This document shows, piece after piece, positions 1 to 13,200 of a stretch of 64,000 nucleotides of DNA. The notes under the pieces are model-generated. The model had not been told where the DNA came from, did no database searches, and saw nothing but the letters and a program-made list of their open reading frames with translations. Positions within the stretch are counted from its first letter, which is position 1. Each line of letters starts with the position of its first letter. Origin of the DNA: Litoditis marina (taxonomy: Eukaryota; Nematoda; Chromadorea; Rhabditida; Rhabditidae); NCBI GenBank assembly GCA_964036275.1, contig OZ038436.1:21851904-21915903 (forward strand), in the 5' to 3' direction. The position numbers were made by a program, and so were the translations under genes.

Positions 1-124
1 AACTCGAAAAACTCGAATTTTCGAAAACTCGAAAAACTCGAAACTCGAAAAACTCGAATTTTTGAAAACTCGAAAAACTCGAAACTCGAAAAACTCGAAA
101 TTTTCAACTCGATTAACAACCCTA
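1..124. repeat. Right end of a hAT-type MITE rich in ACTCGAAAA
   Basis: Short repeats of the ACTCGAAAA type end in TTAACAACCCTA, exactly as at the right end of the complete element at 43289-43891. The left part lies outside the window. The element abuts the first unit of the 151-bp satellite, so it marks the left edge of the array. Identity as the same family is seen directly; the hAT assignment rests on the complete copy. Confidence 0.7.
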
Positions 125-2990
125 TCCTCCACCCAAACACTCGTTGCTTAACCCGCGTCTAGCTCGTGACTTGCATCACAGCGGGAAGCTTGAAGTAAAC
201 TGTGGACCTGCGGCTATTACCCCAGATCCGGCGTTCTAGTGTCGGCGACTGTTCCCTTGCGGTACTAAGAGTATATCCTCCACCCAAACACTCGTTGCTT
301 AACCCGCGTCTAGCTCGTGACTTGCATCACAGCGGGAAGCTTGAAGTAAACTGTGAACCTGCGGCTATTACCCCAGATCCGGTGTTCTAGTGTCGGCGAC
401 TGTTCCCTTGCGGTACTAAGAGTATATCCTCCACCCAAACACTCGTTGCTTAACCCGCGTCTAGCTCGTGACTTGCATCACAGCGGGAAGCTTGAAGTAA
501 ACTGTGGACCTGCGGCTATTACCCCAGATCCGGCGTTCTAGTGTCGGCGACTGTTCCCTTGCGGTACTAAGAGTATATCCTCCACCCAAACACTCGTTGC
601 TTAACCCGCGTCTAGCTCGTGACTTGCATCACAGCGGGAAGCTTGAAGTAAACTGTGAACCTGCGGCTATTACCCCAGATCCGGCGTTCTAGTGTCGGCG
701 ACTGTTCCCTTGCGGTACTAAGAGTATATCCTCCACCCAAACACTCGTTGCTTAACCCGCGTCTAGCTCGTGACTTGCATCACAGCGGGAAGCTTGAAGT
801 AAACTGTGGACCTGCGGCTATTACCCCAGATCCGGCGTTCTAGTGTCGGCGACTGTTCCCTTGCGGTACTAAGAGTATATCCTCCACCCAAACACTCGTT
901 GCTTAACCCGCGTCTAGCTCGTGACTTGCATCACAGCGGGAAGCTTGAAGTAAACTGTGGACCTGCGGCTATTACCCCAGATCCGGCGTTCTAGTGTCGG
1001 CGACTGTTCCCTTGCGGTACTAAGAGTATATCCTCCACCCAAACACTCGTTGCTTAACCCGCGTCTAGCTCGTGACTTGCATCACAGCGGGAAGCTTGAA
1101 GTAAACTGTGGACCTGCGGCTATTACCCCAGATCCGGCGTTCTAGTGTCGGCGACTGTTCCCTTGCGGTACTAAGAGTATATCCTCCACCCAAACACTCG
1201 TTGCTTAACCCGCGTCTAGCTCGTGACTTGCATCACAGCGGGAAGCTTGAAGTAAACTGTGAACCTGCGGCTATTACCCCAGATCCGGCGTTCTAGTGTC
1301 GGCGACTGTTCCCTTGCGGTACTAAGAGTATATCCTCCACCCAAACACTCGTTGCTTAACCCGCGTCTAGCTCGTGACTTGCATCACAGCGGGAAGCTTG
1401 AAGTAAACTGTGGACCTGCGGCTATTACCCCAGATCCGGCGTTCTAGTGTCGGCGACTGTTCCCTTGCGGTACTAAGAGTATATCCTCCACCCAAACACT
1501 CGTTGCTTAACCCGTGTCTAGCTCGTGACTTGTATCACAGCGAGAAGCTTGAAGAAAACTGTGGACCTGCGGCTATTACCCCAGATCCGGCGTTCTAGTG
1601 TCGGCGACTGTTCCCTTGCGGTACTAAGAGTATATCCTCCACCCAAACACTCGTTGCTTAACCCGCGTCTAGCTCGTGACTTGCATCACAGCGGGAAGCT
1701 TGAAGTAAACTGTGGACCTGCGGCTATTACCCCAGATCCGGTGTTCTAGTGTCGGCGACTGTTCCCTTGCGGTACTAAGAGTATATCCTCCACCCAAACA
1801 CTCGTTGCTTAACCCGCGTCTAGCTCGTGACTTGCATCACAGCGGGAAGCTTGAAGTAAACTGTGGACCTGCGGCTATTACCCCAGATCCGGCGTTCTAG
1901 TGTCGGCGACTGTTCCCTTGCGGTACTAAGAGTATATCCTCCACCCAAACACTCGTTGCTTAACCCGCGTCTAGCTCGTGACTTGCATCACAGCGGGAAG
2001 CTTGAAGTAAACTGTGAACCTGCGGCTATTACCCCAGATCCGGTGTTCTAGTGTCGGCGACTGTTCCCTTGCGGTACTAAGAGTATATCCTCCACCCAAA
2101 CACTCGTTGCTTAACCCGCGTCTAGCTCGTGACTTGCATCACAGCGGGAAGCTTGAAGTAAACTGTGGACCTGCGGCTATTACCCCAGATCCGGCGTTCT
2201 AGTGTCGGCGACTGTTCCCTTGCGGTACTAAGAGTATATCCTCCACCCAAACACTCGTTGCTTAACCCGCGTCTAGCTCGTGACTTGCATCACAGCGGGA
2301 AGCTTGAAGTAAACTGTGGACCTGCGGCTATTACCCCAGATCCGGCGTTCTAGTGTCGGCGACTGTTCCCTTGCGGTACTAAGAGTATATCCTCCACCCA
2401 AACACTCGTTGCTTAACCCGCGTCTAGCTCGTGACTTGCATCACAGCGGGAAGCTTGAAGTAAACTGTGAACCTGCGGCTATTACCCCAGATCCGGTGTT
2501 CTAGTGTCGGCGACTGTTCCCTTGCGGTACTAAGAGTATATCCTCCACCCAAACACTCGTTGCTTAACCCGCGTCTAGCTCGTGACTTGCATCACAGCGG
2601 GAAGCTTGAAGTAAACTGTGGACCTGCGGCTATTACCCCAGATCCGGCGTTCTAGTGTCGGCGACTGTTCCCTTGCGGTACTAAGAGTATATCCTCCACC
2701 CAAACACTCGTTGCTTAACCCGCGTCTAGCTCGTGACTTGCATCACAGCGGGAAGCTTGAAGTAAACTGTGGACCTGCGGCTATTACCCCAGATCCGGCG
2801 TTCTAGTGTCGGCGACTGTTCCCTTGCGGTACTAAGAGTATATCCTCCACCCAAACACTCGTTGCTTAACCCGCGTCTAGCTCGTGACTTGCATCACAGC
2901 GGGAAGCTTGAATTAAACTGTGGACCTGCGGCTATTACCCCAGATCCGACGTTCTAGTGTCGGCATAGCTCGTGACTTGCATCACAGCGG
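122..2990. repeat. 151-bp satellite, array 1 (about 19 units)
   Basis: Nearly identical 151-bp units repeat head to tail. Each contains CTGCGGCTATTACCCCAGAT, CCTTGCGGTACTAAGAGTAT and GCTCGTGACTTGCATCACAG. Units differ by a few substitutions (GTGGAC/GTGAAC, GGCGTT/GGTGTT, GAAGTA/GAATTA/GAAGAA). The last unit has an internal deletion and runs into the intron next to DPH5 exon 2. Each unit is open for 62 codons in one frame, but 151 is not a multiple of three and the frame breaks every unit, so coding is unlikely. No rRNA, tRNA or spliced-leader RNA was recognised in the unit. Confidence 0.95.
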
Positions 2991-3051
2991 TATGTTAGTG
3001 AGTGAAACGCCAACAATCCTAAGTCATTCAGAACAGTATTTGTATAGATAC

Positions 3052-3182
3052 CTGCATTTTGCTCGACCGTGGTACGATCAGCCTCCAGTACTTCGCGACC
3101 ATAAAACTCCTCCAGCTTTGACTTATCCAGCCCATAACAGAGGATACTGGTATACGCCTCCAGATAGACGCGGCTGCATTTC
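3052..3182 (-). pseudogene. DPH5 exon 2, duplicated copy A
   Basis: This is a 131-bp copy of exon 2 of the diphthine synthase gene, with acceptor TTTAG and donor GTATCT intact. It encodes the [12 protein letters not shown]...LEEFYGR segment of the methyltransferase. Exon 1 is missing here: a 735-bp stretch present in the rightmost unit (16062-16796) is deleted. Downstream the intron runs into satellite array 1. On its own it cannot make protein, but it could in principle be used as an alternative exon 2 if a transcript crosses the duplications. Confidence 0.8.
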
Positions 3183-3701
3183 CTAAACGGAAACTGTTCA
3201 GAAGAAAGAGCCGTAATTGAGCCATACATGCATCTCCCGGCATTGTAGACGAAACCATGTATAAATGAGAAAAGGTCTAACCGAGGAGACTAGTCAAAAA
3301 CACCCTTTTTGCATTTGCTGTGGCTTTTGCTTATTCCCTCACTCGTCGTCGCATTTTACTGAAGCCCGCCATTTCTCCCACTAGGATTTGTATTGGATCT
3401 CTATAGCATATTAAACCAACTAAATTTGAAACCTTGACATCTTTGCAAAATGGTCCACTTTCGTACTTATTCACCGTTTTCGTATTTTGTTTCACACGTC
3501 ATGACTATACTTCACGTTCACTATACTTCACTTTTCGGAACCATGAACAGTCCTCACCATCAAAATCAATGCTACGTGGTAAACTATAGGTTTTGACAAT
3601 AGTGAAGTGAAACAGATCATTTTGCATGCTGTTTTCTCAGCTTCCTGTTAAATGTCTCCACCTTAATAACTCTTGTGAAACAAGAAAATTCGTCGACTCA
3701 C

Positions 3702-6700
3702 CTCTAAATTTGCGGCAACAAGTGGTAGGAAAACGATATACCAAATGAAATACTGGCTCGTGCACACCTTATTGAAGGAAACAAACATAAAGGTGGAAAG
3801 GAGCCAACAAAAGGGTAGGTCATAGGAGAATCTGAAATAAAACTCCTCACAATGTCATAAAACAATGTGAATACTCGATGAAGAATCACCGGACCCGGTA
3901 ACCACTAAAACTCTCTAAAAACGTATCTAAATGTGAACGGTGATACTCGCGGAGAAACACTTACAAAGGTTGTATCGATTTGACATAACGAATAACACAC
4001 CAGAAATACTTGCTCTACAGATATTGTTCAAATAGGCATTCAATAGCTCCCCCTCTCACTGGCATTTTTTACAAAGGGAAAAAGGCTGGGCAGAACAGAG
4101 AAAGAATGAGAAACGAACCTGAGAGCGAAGTATGCCACCGAAATCAATTGTGGAACGAAGGCCACAAACCCGATTAGCTTCGATAGCCACTCGTTGTTCT
4201 AAAACGTATACAGCTACAGGAAACGGGGCAGTTATGAATAAAACGAAAAACCGCGTACAGTCTGTCTGAGGTCTGATCCAAATTCGAAAGGGGTTAACTA
4301 GGCCTCTGAATGAAGTGATTACTTTTCTCGTTTATAGAAAGTAAGACCAACCAAAGTCGCCTAATTTAACAGTTACTTACTTAACGTGGAAAAGTAAGTA
4401 AGTTGGTGAATAAGTGACCACTAGAACATGTACACCGCCAAAAAAACTTGTGAAAACCACTGACCTGAACAAGATAGAGTGGTAGATAGTAAATGGAGAA
4501 GTTGTGCCGAATATCTCGTCGTCTGACATGATAAAACAGGAACTCATCGAGAAATTGGTCTCCGTAGATGAGATATAGGAAAGACACAACTGACACAAAC
4601 GCGAATAGACTGATCTGGAAACAAATTAGTTGAGACTGTGACTAGGGCAAGTAGATGCAAACTGGAATTTGTACAGAATTAATACTTATACATTTCAATG
4701 TCAACTGCTATATTTATGAAAACCCTTCACTTGCTTTCCAAACCCAACCAAGAAAAACCCATCCTCGTGCAAATCGCAAATCTTTTTCGTTATAAAATAG
4801 AAATGCAAATGCTCTTCTTATGATTCAAAGAGAATATCTGAATATGTGAAAATATAGTATGTTACTCACCAGAGCGAAAGCAAAGCCCCTCGGATTGAAA
4901 ATCAACGATTTAATCTTGGCAATAGCCCCATTTGACTCCGACATTTTCGATAAGTATATAAAAATTGATGGAAAATATATAAGTGGATAAATCTTCAGAT
5001 GGACTGCTAACGCTCCGTGCACAATCGCTGCCAGTAACAACTGAAATCAGATAACATGAGACATCTAGCAATAAAATTAATCCAACTTTTTCAGGCGGAA
5101 TACCATAAAATAGAATCTCAAATTCTCAAGCTTTTGATCGGACAGAGGGCCAATTCTACATCTGACTGAAATAGTGACCTGTTTTGAAGACAGAAACTCA
5201 ATACACAAAACCAACCTTGTCCTTTTGTAGAAGATACAACGTCAGCAAAACAGCTGCGCACACGAGACAATCGGCATTCCCTCTTGAAAATGGAACGCGT
5301 TATTTTTTGATACTTATTCACAGACTACGAAACTTTGCGTAATGTCCATTCAAAATAGTCACTTGGAAACTTTTTGACTATAAATTGACTTTGAATGGTA
5401 GAATATCGAACTTGCTTCATTAAACGTTTACAATATATGTAACAGAAATCGGTAAATCTCACCTTGCCGAAATGATGGCCGTTAAATCGACTTCTTCTTC
5501 AGCTAGATCCGGTTCGCCCTCTTTCTTTCTTTAACAAAAATATGTATCAGTGCATACCAATTCTTTAGGTAAAAACATTCACTAGTGTTTGGTTCTGGGA
5601 AAAAGCGAATATTTTCGACTGATATCTTTTATTTGGAGGGAATGAAAGTTTTGATCAAAACAGGTTTAGCCGCCTCTCTGGCTAGGTCAGCTAGGTGTTT
5701 AACAGAAGAAAAAAGACTAACCACACACTATTAAAACTCACTCCGTCACGGCGCTTGTTGTTCTGGAGTTTGAAATTATTTCAAAGCAAAGATAGCCGAC
5801 AAATATGTCGAAGAAGCAGAAGAGAAACTTTCCTGGAAGTAATAATAAACTACAAGGCCAATAACACTAAGGCTGTACACGTATAGCGTATAGACACCCA
5901 ATTTCATTAGATGAAGATAACTGAATGCTAAATGATCACGGAACGAGTTAACTTATATCATCGTGATAACAAGTCAGCATGTGTTGAGGAGAAAACAGTA
6001 AATGAAACTTCTTAAAAACATACCAAAATCACGCCATTTCTCGTTTGGAACCAACATCCAAGCCAAGACAGGGGTATACCTAAAAACATTTCACTTTCAC
6101 GCTAAAAATACAACAGCACCGGGACAAAGAACCGAACTAAACTCCTATCTAAACTCAGGAGGCTTATTATTTTTTGTTTAATAATAATACTCAAAGACGC
6201 AGGAGTGTCTTTGAGCTTTGAGTTGTATGTATGAAAGTTTTAACATTTTGAAAACTCGCAAAAAAGATATTTGGCAATTCGCATTGATTACTTTTACTAC
6301 AGTTTCTCAGAGAATTGAGAATACATGAATCATAGTGAGAAGGTTTAGGTCTTCACCTATAAGTCGCCCGTTCGAACGGACTACGTCCTTCGTAGACATG
6401 GTGAGCAGCATCGCTAAACACATGATAATCGATATCAGTGAAATTCACCTGAAAAGTCGACTATCACTCCTGTATATACTAAATATGAAACCGATCACCT
6501 GATTAAACTAGATAGAAACAAATGGGTTAGTGCACTTAGACTGTCTCACTCTCCTGATCTACACGCTCTCTCGCATCTCCCTGATGAACGCATTATCTTG
6601 CATATCTCGGATGTACATGTACATCTATACGTATCTATACTATCCAACAACCCAGTCTGGTGAGAAAACTCACGTTGAACACGTAGTCATGAATGTTGGA

Positions 6701-7503
6701 GTACATAACCAATGTGAAACGAACGGCCAACGAAACAAAGAGTACCTGAACAACAAGCTCGATAATCAGGTGAGCAACTCTGAGTAAACTATATACTTGA
6801 ACGAGATCTTGATAACATATACCTTTGAACTCCTTATAACCTTTTCGGGCAAATTCTTTATTTAACCCGGTATTTCGTTAACCCTAGCCGTTAACCATTA
6901 ACCGGGTTACTTGGTTAACCCTTTTGTTAACCACTTGGTAACCCTAAATTTGCCCCAAAAGACATTGTAGAAGAGGGTTAACAAGTGGTTAACAAAAGGG
7001 TTAACCAGGTAACCCGGTCAAGGTTACCTGGTAGGGTTAACGAAATACCGGGTTCCTTGTGGAATTGGCCTTTCGAAGTATGTGCTTGCAAAACTGAAGA
7101 TTATTTTATTTTCAAGTATAGTAGATAATGAAGATAATTGAACCAGCACTAGAGAATATCTCGAATAGGATGGACAGAGAAAGTGTATAATTTCAATACT
7201 ACTTGTGAAACGTACCTTTCCTTTGGTCCATGGTTGATGAGTGTCTGTTCTATTGGTGAACCACATTACGGAACCATAAATGAGAGCCTAAAGAAATGAC
7301 GTCGTAAAATATAATGAAAAACACGACGGTATACAAAAGACAAAAGTAAATGGAAAGATGTGTTTTCCAATAAAAATGAATGGAGCAGATGATGAAAATT
7401 TAAAAATTTGAAGACGGGGAAGAATAAAATTAAACGGAATCGCAAGAAGCACTCGTAAACAACAGGCCGTTACATCGTTACTTGGTCGCTCGTTGGATCG
7501 CAT
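3702..7503 (-). pseudogene. PIG-M copy A, truncated and internally deleted
   Basis: This copy carries the same exons as the intact PIG-M gene at 16567-20826 (first ATG at 7503, ALIYG exon 7216-7287, last retained exon 3702-3831). Two lesions are visible. The final exon (70 codons, last membrane segments and C-terminus) is absent because the 735-bp deletion removed it. In the fifth exon a 42-bp in-frame deletion removes [14 protein letters not shown], which holds the conserved W-L-x-N-P stretch. Reading through the last donor adds about nine residues and then a stop. Other splice sites look intact, so it may be transcribed, but a functional mannosyltransferase is unlikely. Copy B shares both lesions, so they predate the A/B split. 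Confidence 0.85.
6864..7054. repeat. Fold-back element in PIG-M intron 2, copy A
   Basis: A palindromic element runs from AACCCGGTATTTCGTTAACC to its complement GGTTAACGAAATACCGGGTT. Nested GGTTAACAAAAGGGTTAACC blocks surround a short centre near TTTGCCCC. It lies between the ALIYG and VNFTD exons and occurs at the same place in all three gene copies, so insertion preceded the duplications. Confidence 0.85.
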
Positions 7504-7789
7504 ATAATCGCATTCATTCAATAAACATTACATACAGTACTAAAAGTTTTGACTACTATCGTTTCCCGAAACACAAAAGATAGAGAATAGTTTTTATTCA
7601 CCAAGTCGAAGAAGCCCGACTAGTAGACAAAAAGTAGCCCGTTTTTAGTTGGATCACGTGAAAAACACCGAATTTGCATCAAAAACAGACAAATTGAAAC
7701 GTTGCCCGATCTAAAAAAAAACTGGCTATTCAAACACTGATGTATAGCGCTATTCAACATGGAAAAAGCCTAGTGTAACAAAAACTAAC

Positions 7790-7866
7790 CGGCAAAGATC
7801 AATCTCTGCTGATCGGGAGGGATTCCTTCCTTGTCCTGGATTTTGGGCTTGACATTCTCAATGGCT
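7790..7866 (-). pseudogene. Ubiquitin exon fragment A fused to satellite
   Basis: On the minus strand, 25 codons match ubiquitin residues I23-G47 ([20 protein letters not shown] then LIFAG), with A28 changed to P, followed by a splice donor GTTAGT. Upstream of I23 the sequence jumps into CACGAGTCACGAGCTA, the motif of the 151-bp satellite, so the first 22 residues are missing. No exon continuing with KQLEDGR was found downstream. It is a relic captured at the satellite junction, not a working ubiquitin gene. Confidence 0.85.
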
Positions 7867-9501
7867 CGTGACTCGTGATAGCTCGTGACTTGCATCACAG
7901 CGGGAAGCTTGAAGTAAAATGTGGACCTGCGGCTATTACCCCAGATCCGGCGTTCTAGTGTCGGCGACTGTTCCCTTGCGGTACTAAGAGTATATCCTCC
8001 ACCCAAACACTCGTTGCTTAACCCGCGTCTAGCTCGTGACTTGCATCACAGCGGGAAGCTTGAAGTAAACTGTGGACCTGCGGCTATTACCCCAGATCCG
8101 GTGTTCTAGTGTCGGCGACTGTTCCCTTGCGGTACTAAGAGTATATCCTCCACCCAAACACTCGTTGCTTAACCCGCGTCTAGCTCGTGACTTGCATCAC
8201 AGCGGGAAGCTTGAAGTAAACTGTGAACCTGCGGCTATTACCCCAGATCCGGTGTTCTAGTGTCGGCGACTGTTCCCTTGCGGTACTAAGAGTATATCCT
8301 CCACCCAAACACTCGTTGCTTAACCCGCGTCTAGCTCGTGACTTGCATCACAGCGGGAAGCTTGAAGTAAACTGTGGACCTGCGGCTATTACCCCAGATC
8401 CGGCGTTATAGTGTCGGCGACTGTTCCCTTGCGGTACTAAGAGTATATCCTCCACCCAAACACTCGTTGCTTAACCCGCGTCTAGCTCGTGACTTGCATC
8501 ACAGCGGGAAGCTTGAAGTAAACTGTGGACCTGCGGCTATTACCCCAGATCCGGCGTTCTAGTGTCGGCGACTGTTCCCTTGCGGTACTAAGAGTATATC
8601 CTCCACCCAAACACTCGTTGCTTAACCCGCGTCTAGCTCGTGACTTGCATCACAGCGGGAAGCTTGAATTAAACTGTGGACCTGCGGCTATTACCCCAGA
8701 TCCGGTGTTCTAGTGTCGGCGACTGTTCCCTTGCGGTACTAAGAGTATATCCTCCACCCAAACACTCGTTGCTTAACCCGCGTCTAGCTCGTGACTTGCA
8801 TCACAGCGGGAAGCTTGAATTAAACTGTGGACCTGCGGCTATTACCCCAGATCCGGTGTTCTAGTGTCGGCGACTGTTCCCTTGCGGTACTAAGAGTATA
8901 TCCTCCACCCAAACACTCGTTGCTTAACCCGCGTCTAGCTCGTGACTTGCATCACAGCGGGAAGCTTGAAGTAAACTGTGGACCTGCGGCTATTACCCCA
9001 GATCCGGCGTTCTAGTGTCGGCGACTGTTCCCTTGCGGTACTAAGAGTATATCCTCCACCCAAACACTCGTTGCTTAACCCGCGTCTAGCTCGTGACTTG
9101 CATCACAGCGGGAAGCTTGAAGTAAACTGTGGACCTGCGGCTATTACCCCAGATCCGGCGTTATAGTGTCGGCGACTGTTCCCTTGCGGTACTAAGAGTA
9201 TATCCTCCACCCAAACACTCGTTGCTTAACCCGCGTCTAGCTCGTGACTTGCATCACAGCGGGAAGCTTGAAGTAAACTGTGGACCTGCGGCTATTACCC
9301 CAGATCCGGTGTTGTAGTGTCGGCGACTGTTCCCTTGCGGTACTAAGAGTATATCCTCCACCCAAACACTCGTTGCTTAACCCGCGTCTAGCTCGTGACT
9401 TGCATCACAGCGGGAAGCTTGAATTAAACTGTGGACCTGCGGCTATTACCCCAGATCCGACGTTCTAGTGTCGGCATAGCTCGTGACTTGCATCACAGCG
9501 G
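7865..9501. repeat. 151-bp satellite, array 2 (about 11 units)
   Basis: Same 151-bp unit and orientation as array 1. It begins in the ubiquitin fragment junction and ends in the DPH5 intron with the same deleted terminal unit as arrays 1 and 3. Copy number differs from the other arrays, while both flanks are shared with array 3. Confidence 0.95.
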
Positions 9502-9562
9502 TATGTTAGTGAGTGAAACGCCAACAATCCTAAGTCATTCAGAACAGTATTTGTATAGATAC

Positions 9563-9693
9563 CTGCATTTTGCTCGACCGTGGTACGATCAGCCTCCAGT
9601 ACTTCGCGACCATAAAACTCCTCCAGCTTTGACTTATCCAGCCCATAACAGAGGATACTGGTATACGCCTCCAGATAGACGCGGCTGCATTTC
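9563..9693 (-). pseudogene. DPH5 exon 2, duplicated copy B
   Basis: Second extra copy of the 131-bp exon 2, with the same protein sequence and the same flanking splice sites as copy A. It again lacks exon 1 through the shared 735-bp deletion. Confidence 0.8.
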
Positions 9694-10212
9694 CTAAACG
9701 GAAACTGTTCAGAAGAAAGAGCCGTAATTGAGCCATACATTCATCTCCAGGCATTGTAGACGAAACCATGTATAAATGAGAAAAGGTCTAACCGAGGAGA
9801 CTAGTCAAAAACACCCTTTTTGCATTTGCTGTGGCTTTTGCTTATTCCCTCACTCGTCGTCGCATTTTACTGAAGCCCGCCATTTCTCCCACTAGGATTT
9901 GTATTGGATCTCTATAGCATACTAAACCAACTAAATTTGAAACCTTGACAGCTTTGCAAAATGGTCCACTTTCGTACTTATTCACCGTTTTCGTATTTTG
10001 TTTCACACGTCATGACTATACTTCACGTTCACTATACTTCACTTTTCGGAACCATGGACAGTCCTCACCATCAAAATCAATGCTACGTGGTAAACTATAG
10101 GTTTTGACAATAGTGAAGTGAAACAGATCATTTTGCATGCTGTTTTCTCAGCTTCCTGTTAAATGTCGCCACCTTAATAACTCTTGTGAAACAAGAAAAT
10201 TCGTCGACTCAC

Positions 10213-13200
10213 CTCTAAATTTGCGGCAACAAGTGGTAGGAAAACGATATACCAAATGAAATACTGGCTCGTGCACACCTTATTGAAGGAAACAAACATA
10301 AAGGTGGAAAGGAGCCAACAAAAGGGTAGGTCATAGGAGAATCTGAAATAAAACTCCTCACAATGTCATGAAACAATGTGAATACTCGATGAAGAATCAC
10401 CGGACCCGGTAACCACTAAAACTCTCTAAAACGTATCTAAATGTGAACGGTGATACTCGCGGAGAAACACTTACAAAGGTTGTATCGATTTGACATAACG
10501 AATAACACCTGAAATACTTGCTCTACAGATATTGTTCAAATAGGCATTCAATAGCTCCCCCTCTCACTGGCATTTTTTACAAAGGGAAAAAGGCTGGGCA
10601 GAACAGAGAAAGAATGAGAAACGAACCTGAGAGCGAAGTATGCCACCGAAATCAATTGTGGAACGAAGGCCACAAACCCGATTAGCTTCGATAGCCACTC
10701 GTTGTTCTAAAACGTATACAGCTACAGGAAACGGGGCAGTTATGAATAAAACGAAAAACCGCGTACAGTCTGTCTGAGGTCTGATCCAAATTCGAAAGTG
10801 GTTAACTAGGCCTCTGAATGAAGTGATTACTTTTCTCGTTTATAGAAAGTAAGTCCAACCAAAGTCGCCTAATTTAACAGTTACTTACTTAACGTGGAAA
10901 AGTAAGTAAGTTGGTGAATAAGTGACCACTAGAACATGTACACCGCCAAAAAAACTTGTGAAAACCACTGACCTGAACAAGATAGAGTGGTAGATAGTAA
11001 ATGGAGAAGTTGTGCCGAATATCTCGTCGTCTGACATGATAAAACAGGAACTCATCGAGAAATTGGTCTCCGTAGATGAGATATAGGAAAGACACAACTG
11101 ACACAAACGCGAATAGACTGATCTGGAAACAAATTAGTTGAGACTGTGACTAGGGCAAGTAGATGCAAACTGGAATTTGTACAGAATTAATACTTATACA
11201 TTTCAATGTCAACTGCTATATTTATGAAAACCCTTCACTTGCTTTCCAAACTCAACCAAGAAAAACCCATCCTCGCGTGAATGCAAATCTTTTTCGTTAT
11301 AAAATAGAAATGCAAATGCTCTTCTTATGATTCAAAGAGAATATCTGAATATGTGAAAATATAGTATGTTACTCACCAGAACGAAAGCAAAGCCCCTCGG
11401 ATTGAAAATCAACGGTTTAATCTTGGCAATAGCCCCATTTGACTCCGACATTTTCGATAAGTATATAAAAATTGATGGAAAATATATAAGTGGATAAATC
11501 TTCAGATGGACTGCTAACGCTCCGTGCACAATCGCTGCCAGTAACCACTGAAATCAGATAACATGAGACATCTAGCAATAAAATTAATCCAACTTTTTCA
11601 GGCGGAATACCATAAAATAGAATCTCAAATTCTCAAGCTTTTGATCGGACAGAGGGCCAATTCTACATCTGACTGAAATAGTGACCTGTTTTGAAGACAG
11701 AAACTCAATACACAAAACCAACCTTGTCCTTTTGTAGAAGATACAACGTCAGCAAAACAGCTGCGCACACGAGACAATCGGCATTCCCTCTTGAAAATGG
11801 AACGCGTTATTTTTTGATACTTATTCACAGACTACGAAACTTTGCGTAATGTCCATTCAAAATAGTCACTTGGAAACTTTTTGACTATAAATTGACTTTG
11901 AATGGTAGAATATCGAACTTGCTTCATTAAACGTTTACAATATATGTAACAGAAATCGGTAAATCTCACCTTGCCGAAATGATGGCCGTTAGATCGACTT
12001 CTTCTTCAGCTAGATCCGGTTCGCCCTCTTTCTTTCTTTAACAAAAATATGTATCAGTGCATACCAATTCTTTAGGTAAAAACATTCACTAGTGTTTGGT
12101 TCTGGGAAAAAGCGAATATTTTCGACTGATATCTTTTATTTGGAGGGAATGAAAGTTTTGATCAAAACAGGTTTAGCCGCCTCTCTGGCTAGGTCAGCTA
12201 GGTGTTTAACAGAAGAAAAAAGACTAACCACACACTATTAAAACTCACTCCGTCACGGCGCTTGTTGTTCTGGAGTTTGAAATTATTTCAAAGCAAAGAT
12301 AGCCGACAAATATGTCGAAGAAGCAGAAGAGAAACTTTCCTGGAAGTAATAATAAACTACAAGGCCAATAACACTAAGGCTGTACACGTATAGCGTATAG
12401 ACACCCAATTTCATTAGATGAAGATAACTGAATGCTAAATGATCACGGAACGAGTTAACTTATATCATCGTGATAACAAGTCAGCATGTGTTGAGGAGAA
12501 AACAGTAAATGAAACTTCTTAAAAACATACCAAAATCACGCCATTTCTCGTTTGGAACCAACATCCAAGCCAAGACAGGGGTATACCTAAAAACATTTCA
12601 CTTTCACGCTAAAAATACAACAGCACCGGGACAAAGAACCGAACTAAACTCCTATCTAAACTCAGGAGGCTTATTATTTTTTGTTTAATAATAATACTCA
12701 AAGACGCAGGAGTGTCTTTGAGCTTTGAGTTGTATGTATGAAAGTTTTAACATTTTGAAAACTCGCAAAAAAGATATTTGGCAATTCGCATTGATTACTT
12801 TTACTACAGTTTCTCAGAGAATTGAGAATACATGAATCATAGTGAGAAGGTTTAGGTCTTCACCTATAAGTCGCCCGTTCGAACGGACTACGTCCTTCGT
12901 AGACATGGTGAGCAGCATCGCTAAACACATGATAATCGATATCAGTGAAATTCACCTGAAAAGTCGACTATCACTCCTGTATATACTAAATATGAAACCG
13001 ATCACCTGATTAAACTAGATAGAAACAAATGGGTTAGTGCACTTAGACTGTCTCACTCTCCTGATCTACACGCTCTCTCGCATCTCCCTGATGAACGCAT
13101 TATCTTGCATATCTCGGATGTACATGTACATCTATACGTATCTATACTATCCAACAACCCAGTCTGGTGAGAAAACTCACGTTGAACACGTAGTCATGAA

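Noticed and set aside
202..2957. Series of overlapping 62-codon frames, one per 151 bp
   Set aside because: They start with GTG, are fixed by the repeat period, and stop once per unit because 151 is not divisible by three. No start context, splice site or family match.
122..2990. CRISPR-like array
   Set aside because: Whole 151-bp units are repeated with no variable spacers, and the host is a eukaryote.
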